Shown here in pieces: positions 63,957 through 64,000 of a DNA stretch of 64,000 nucleotides. This DNA is from Methanocellales archaeon (lineage in GTDB: Archaea; Halobacteriota; UBA148). The DNA lies in contig JAQUQR010000001.1 of the NCBI GenBank assembly GCA_028715985.1, positions 341,424-405,423 on the forward strand. Direction: 5' to 3'. Below the pieces are notes generated by a model. It did no database searches. It was given only the letters and a program-made list of their open reading frames with translations, and had not been told where the DNA came from. Every line of letters begins with the position of its first letter. The first letter of the stretch is position 1. Position numbers and translations under genes: made by a program.

Positions 63957-64000
63957 GGGATGTTAGGGAAGAAATCCAGAAAATTGATGACCAAATCATC
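63950..64000 (+). CDS. Chorismate mutase AroQ-type, truncated by window end
   Basis: ATG 63950 overlaps the aroK stop. The 17 visible residues MLRDVREEIQKIDDQII match the AroQ helix-1 pattern (R..I..ID..I). The rest lies beyond the window. Confidence 0.75.
   Translation, partial: MLRDVREEIQKIDDQII

Overview
The window is archaeal. It carries a complete A-type ATP synthase operon, aIF5A with deoxyhypusine synthase, archaeal GHMP-type shikimate kinase, archaeal FAD synthase (RibL), archaeal histidyl-tRNA synthetase and DNA ligase, TATA-box promoters and Shine-Dalgarno-led operons. A protein resembling methanogenesis marker 14 (7525-8829) points to a methanogen or a related methane/alkane-metabolising euryarchaeon, possibly from the Syntropharchaeia/ANME side. 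The exact lineage cannot be fixed from this sequence. I saw no rRNA, tRNA, CRISPR array or provirus.

Layout. 1-3676: a truncated secreted COG1361-type protein behind a DtxR-like operator, a wybutosine-type tRNA enzyme and a GTPBP1-like GTPase. 3700-6900: an AT-rich island with a STAND-like NTPase, a small membrane protein and a micro-ORF. 6894-16993: thymidylate synthase, marker 14, a 1481-residue NosD-repeat surface protein with glycosidase-like parts, a class V aminotransferase, ThiC and an MBL hydrolase. 17200-20650: a second AT-rich island with a degenerate DnaQ-like protein, a coupled pair of small genes and a probable TULIP/P47-like protein ending in an Ada-like zinc module. 20988-30266: an Mrp-type cation/proton antiporter complex with four NuoL/M-like subunits. 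It runs head-on into the ATP synthase operon (39075-30261), whose rotor subunit is a double hairpin with a sodium-type motif. 39202-42925: CBS-ParB protein, DUF373 protein, DNA ligase. 43000-48300: a third accessory stretch with a gene and its decayed duplicate, a Tat-exported reductive-dehalogenase-like protein, a dead IS element, an AbrB-like mini-gene and an N-terminally truncated proteasome-like protein. 48344-56889: housekeeping operons for DUF447/CitG-like, hypusine (aIF5A-agmatinase-DHS-JAMM-RibL), phosphatase/NAD kinase, dCMP deaminase and HisRS. 56993-64000: a MacB-like ABC module, an iron operon (DtxR regulator, FeoA, split FeoB, His-rich membrane protein, ferredoxin) and the start of a shikimate kinase-chorismate mutase operon.

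How it fits together. Energy conservation dominates the middle: an Mrp-type complex and an ATP synthase predicted to use Na+ lie convergently and could share a sodium circuit. Iron handling brackets the window. A perfect 22-bp palindrome at 63032-63053 lies in front of the DtxR gene, and the same motif recurs at 1005-1020 in front of the COG1361 gene, so the regulator probably controls a secreted protein as well as Feo. Accessory genes sit in AT-rich islands between core operons.
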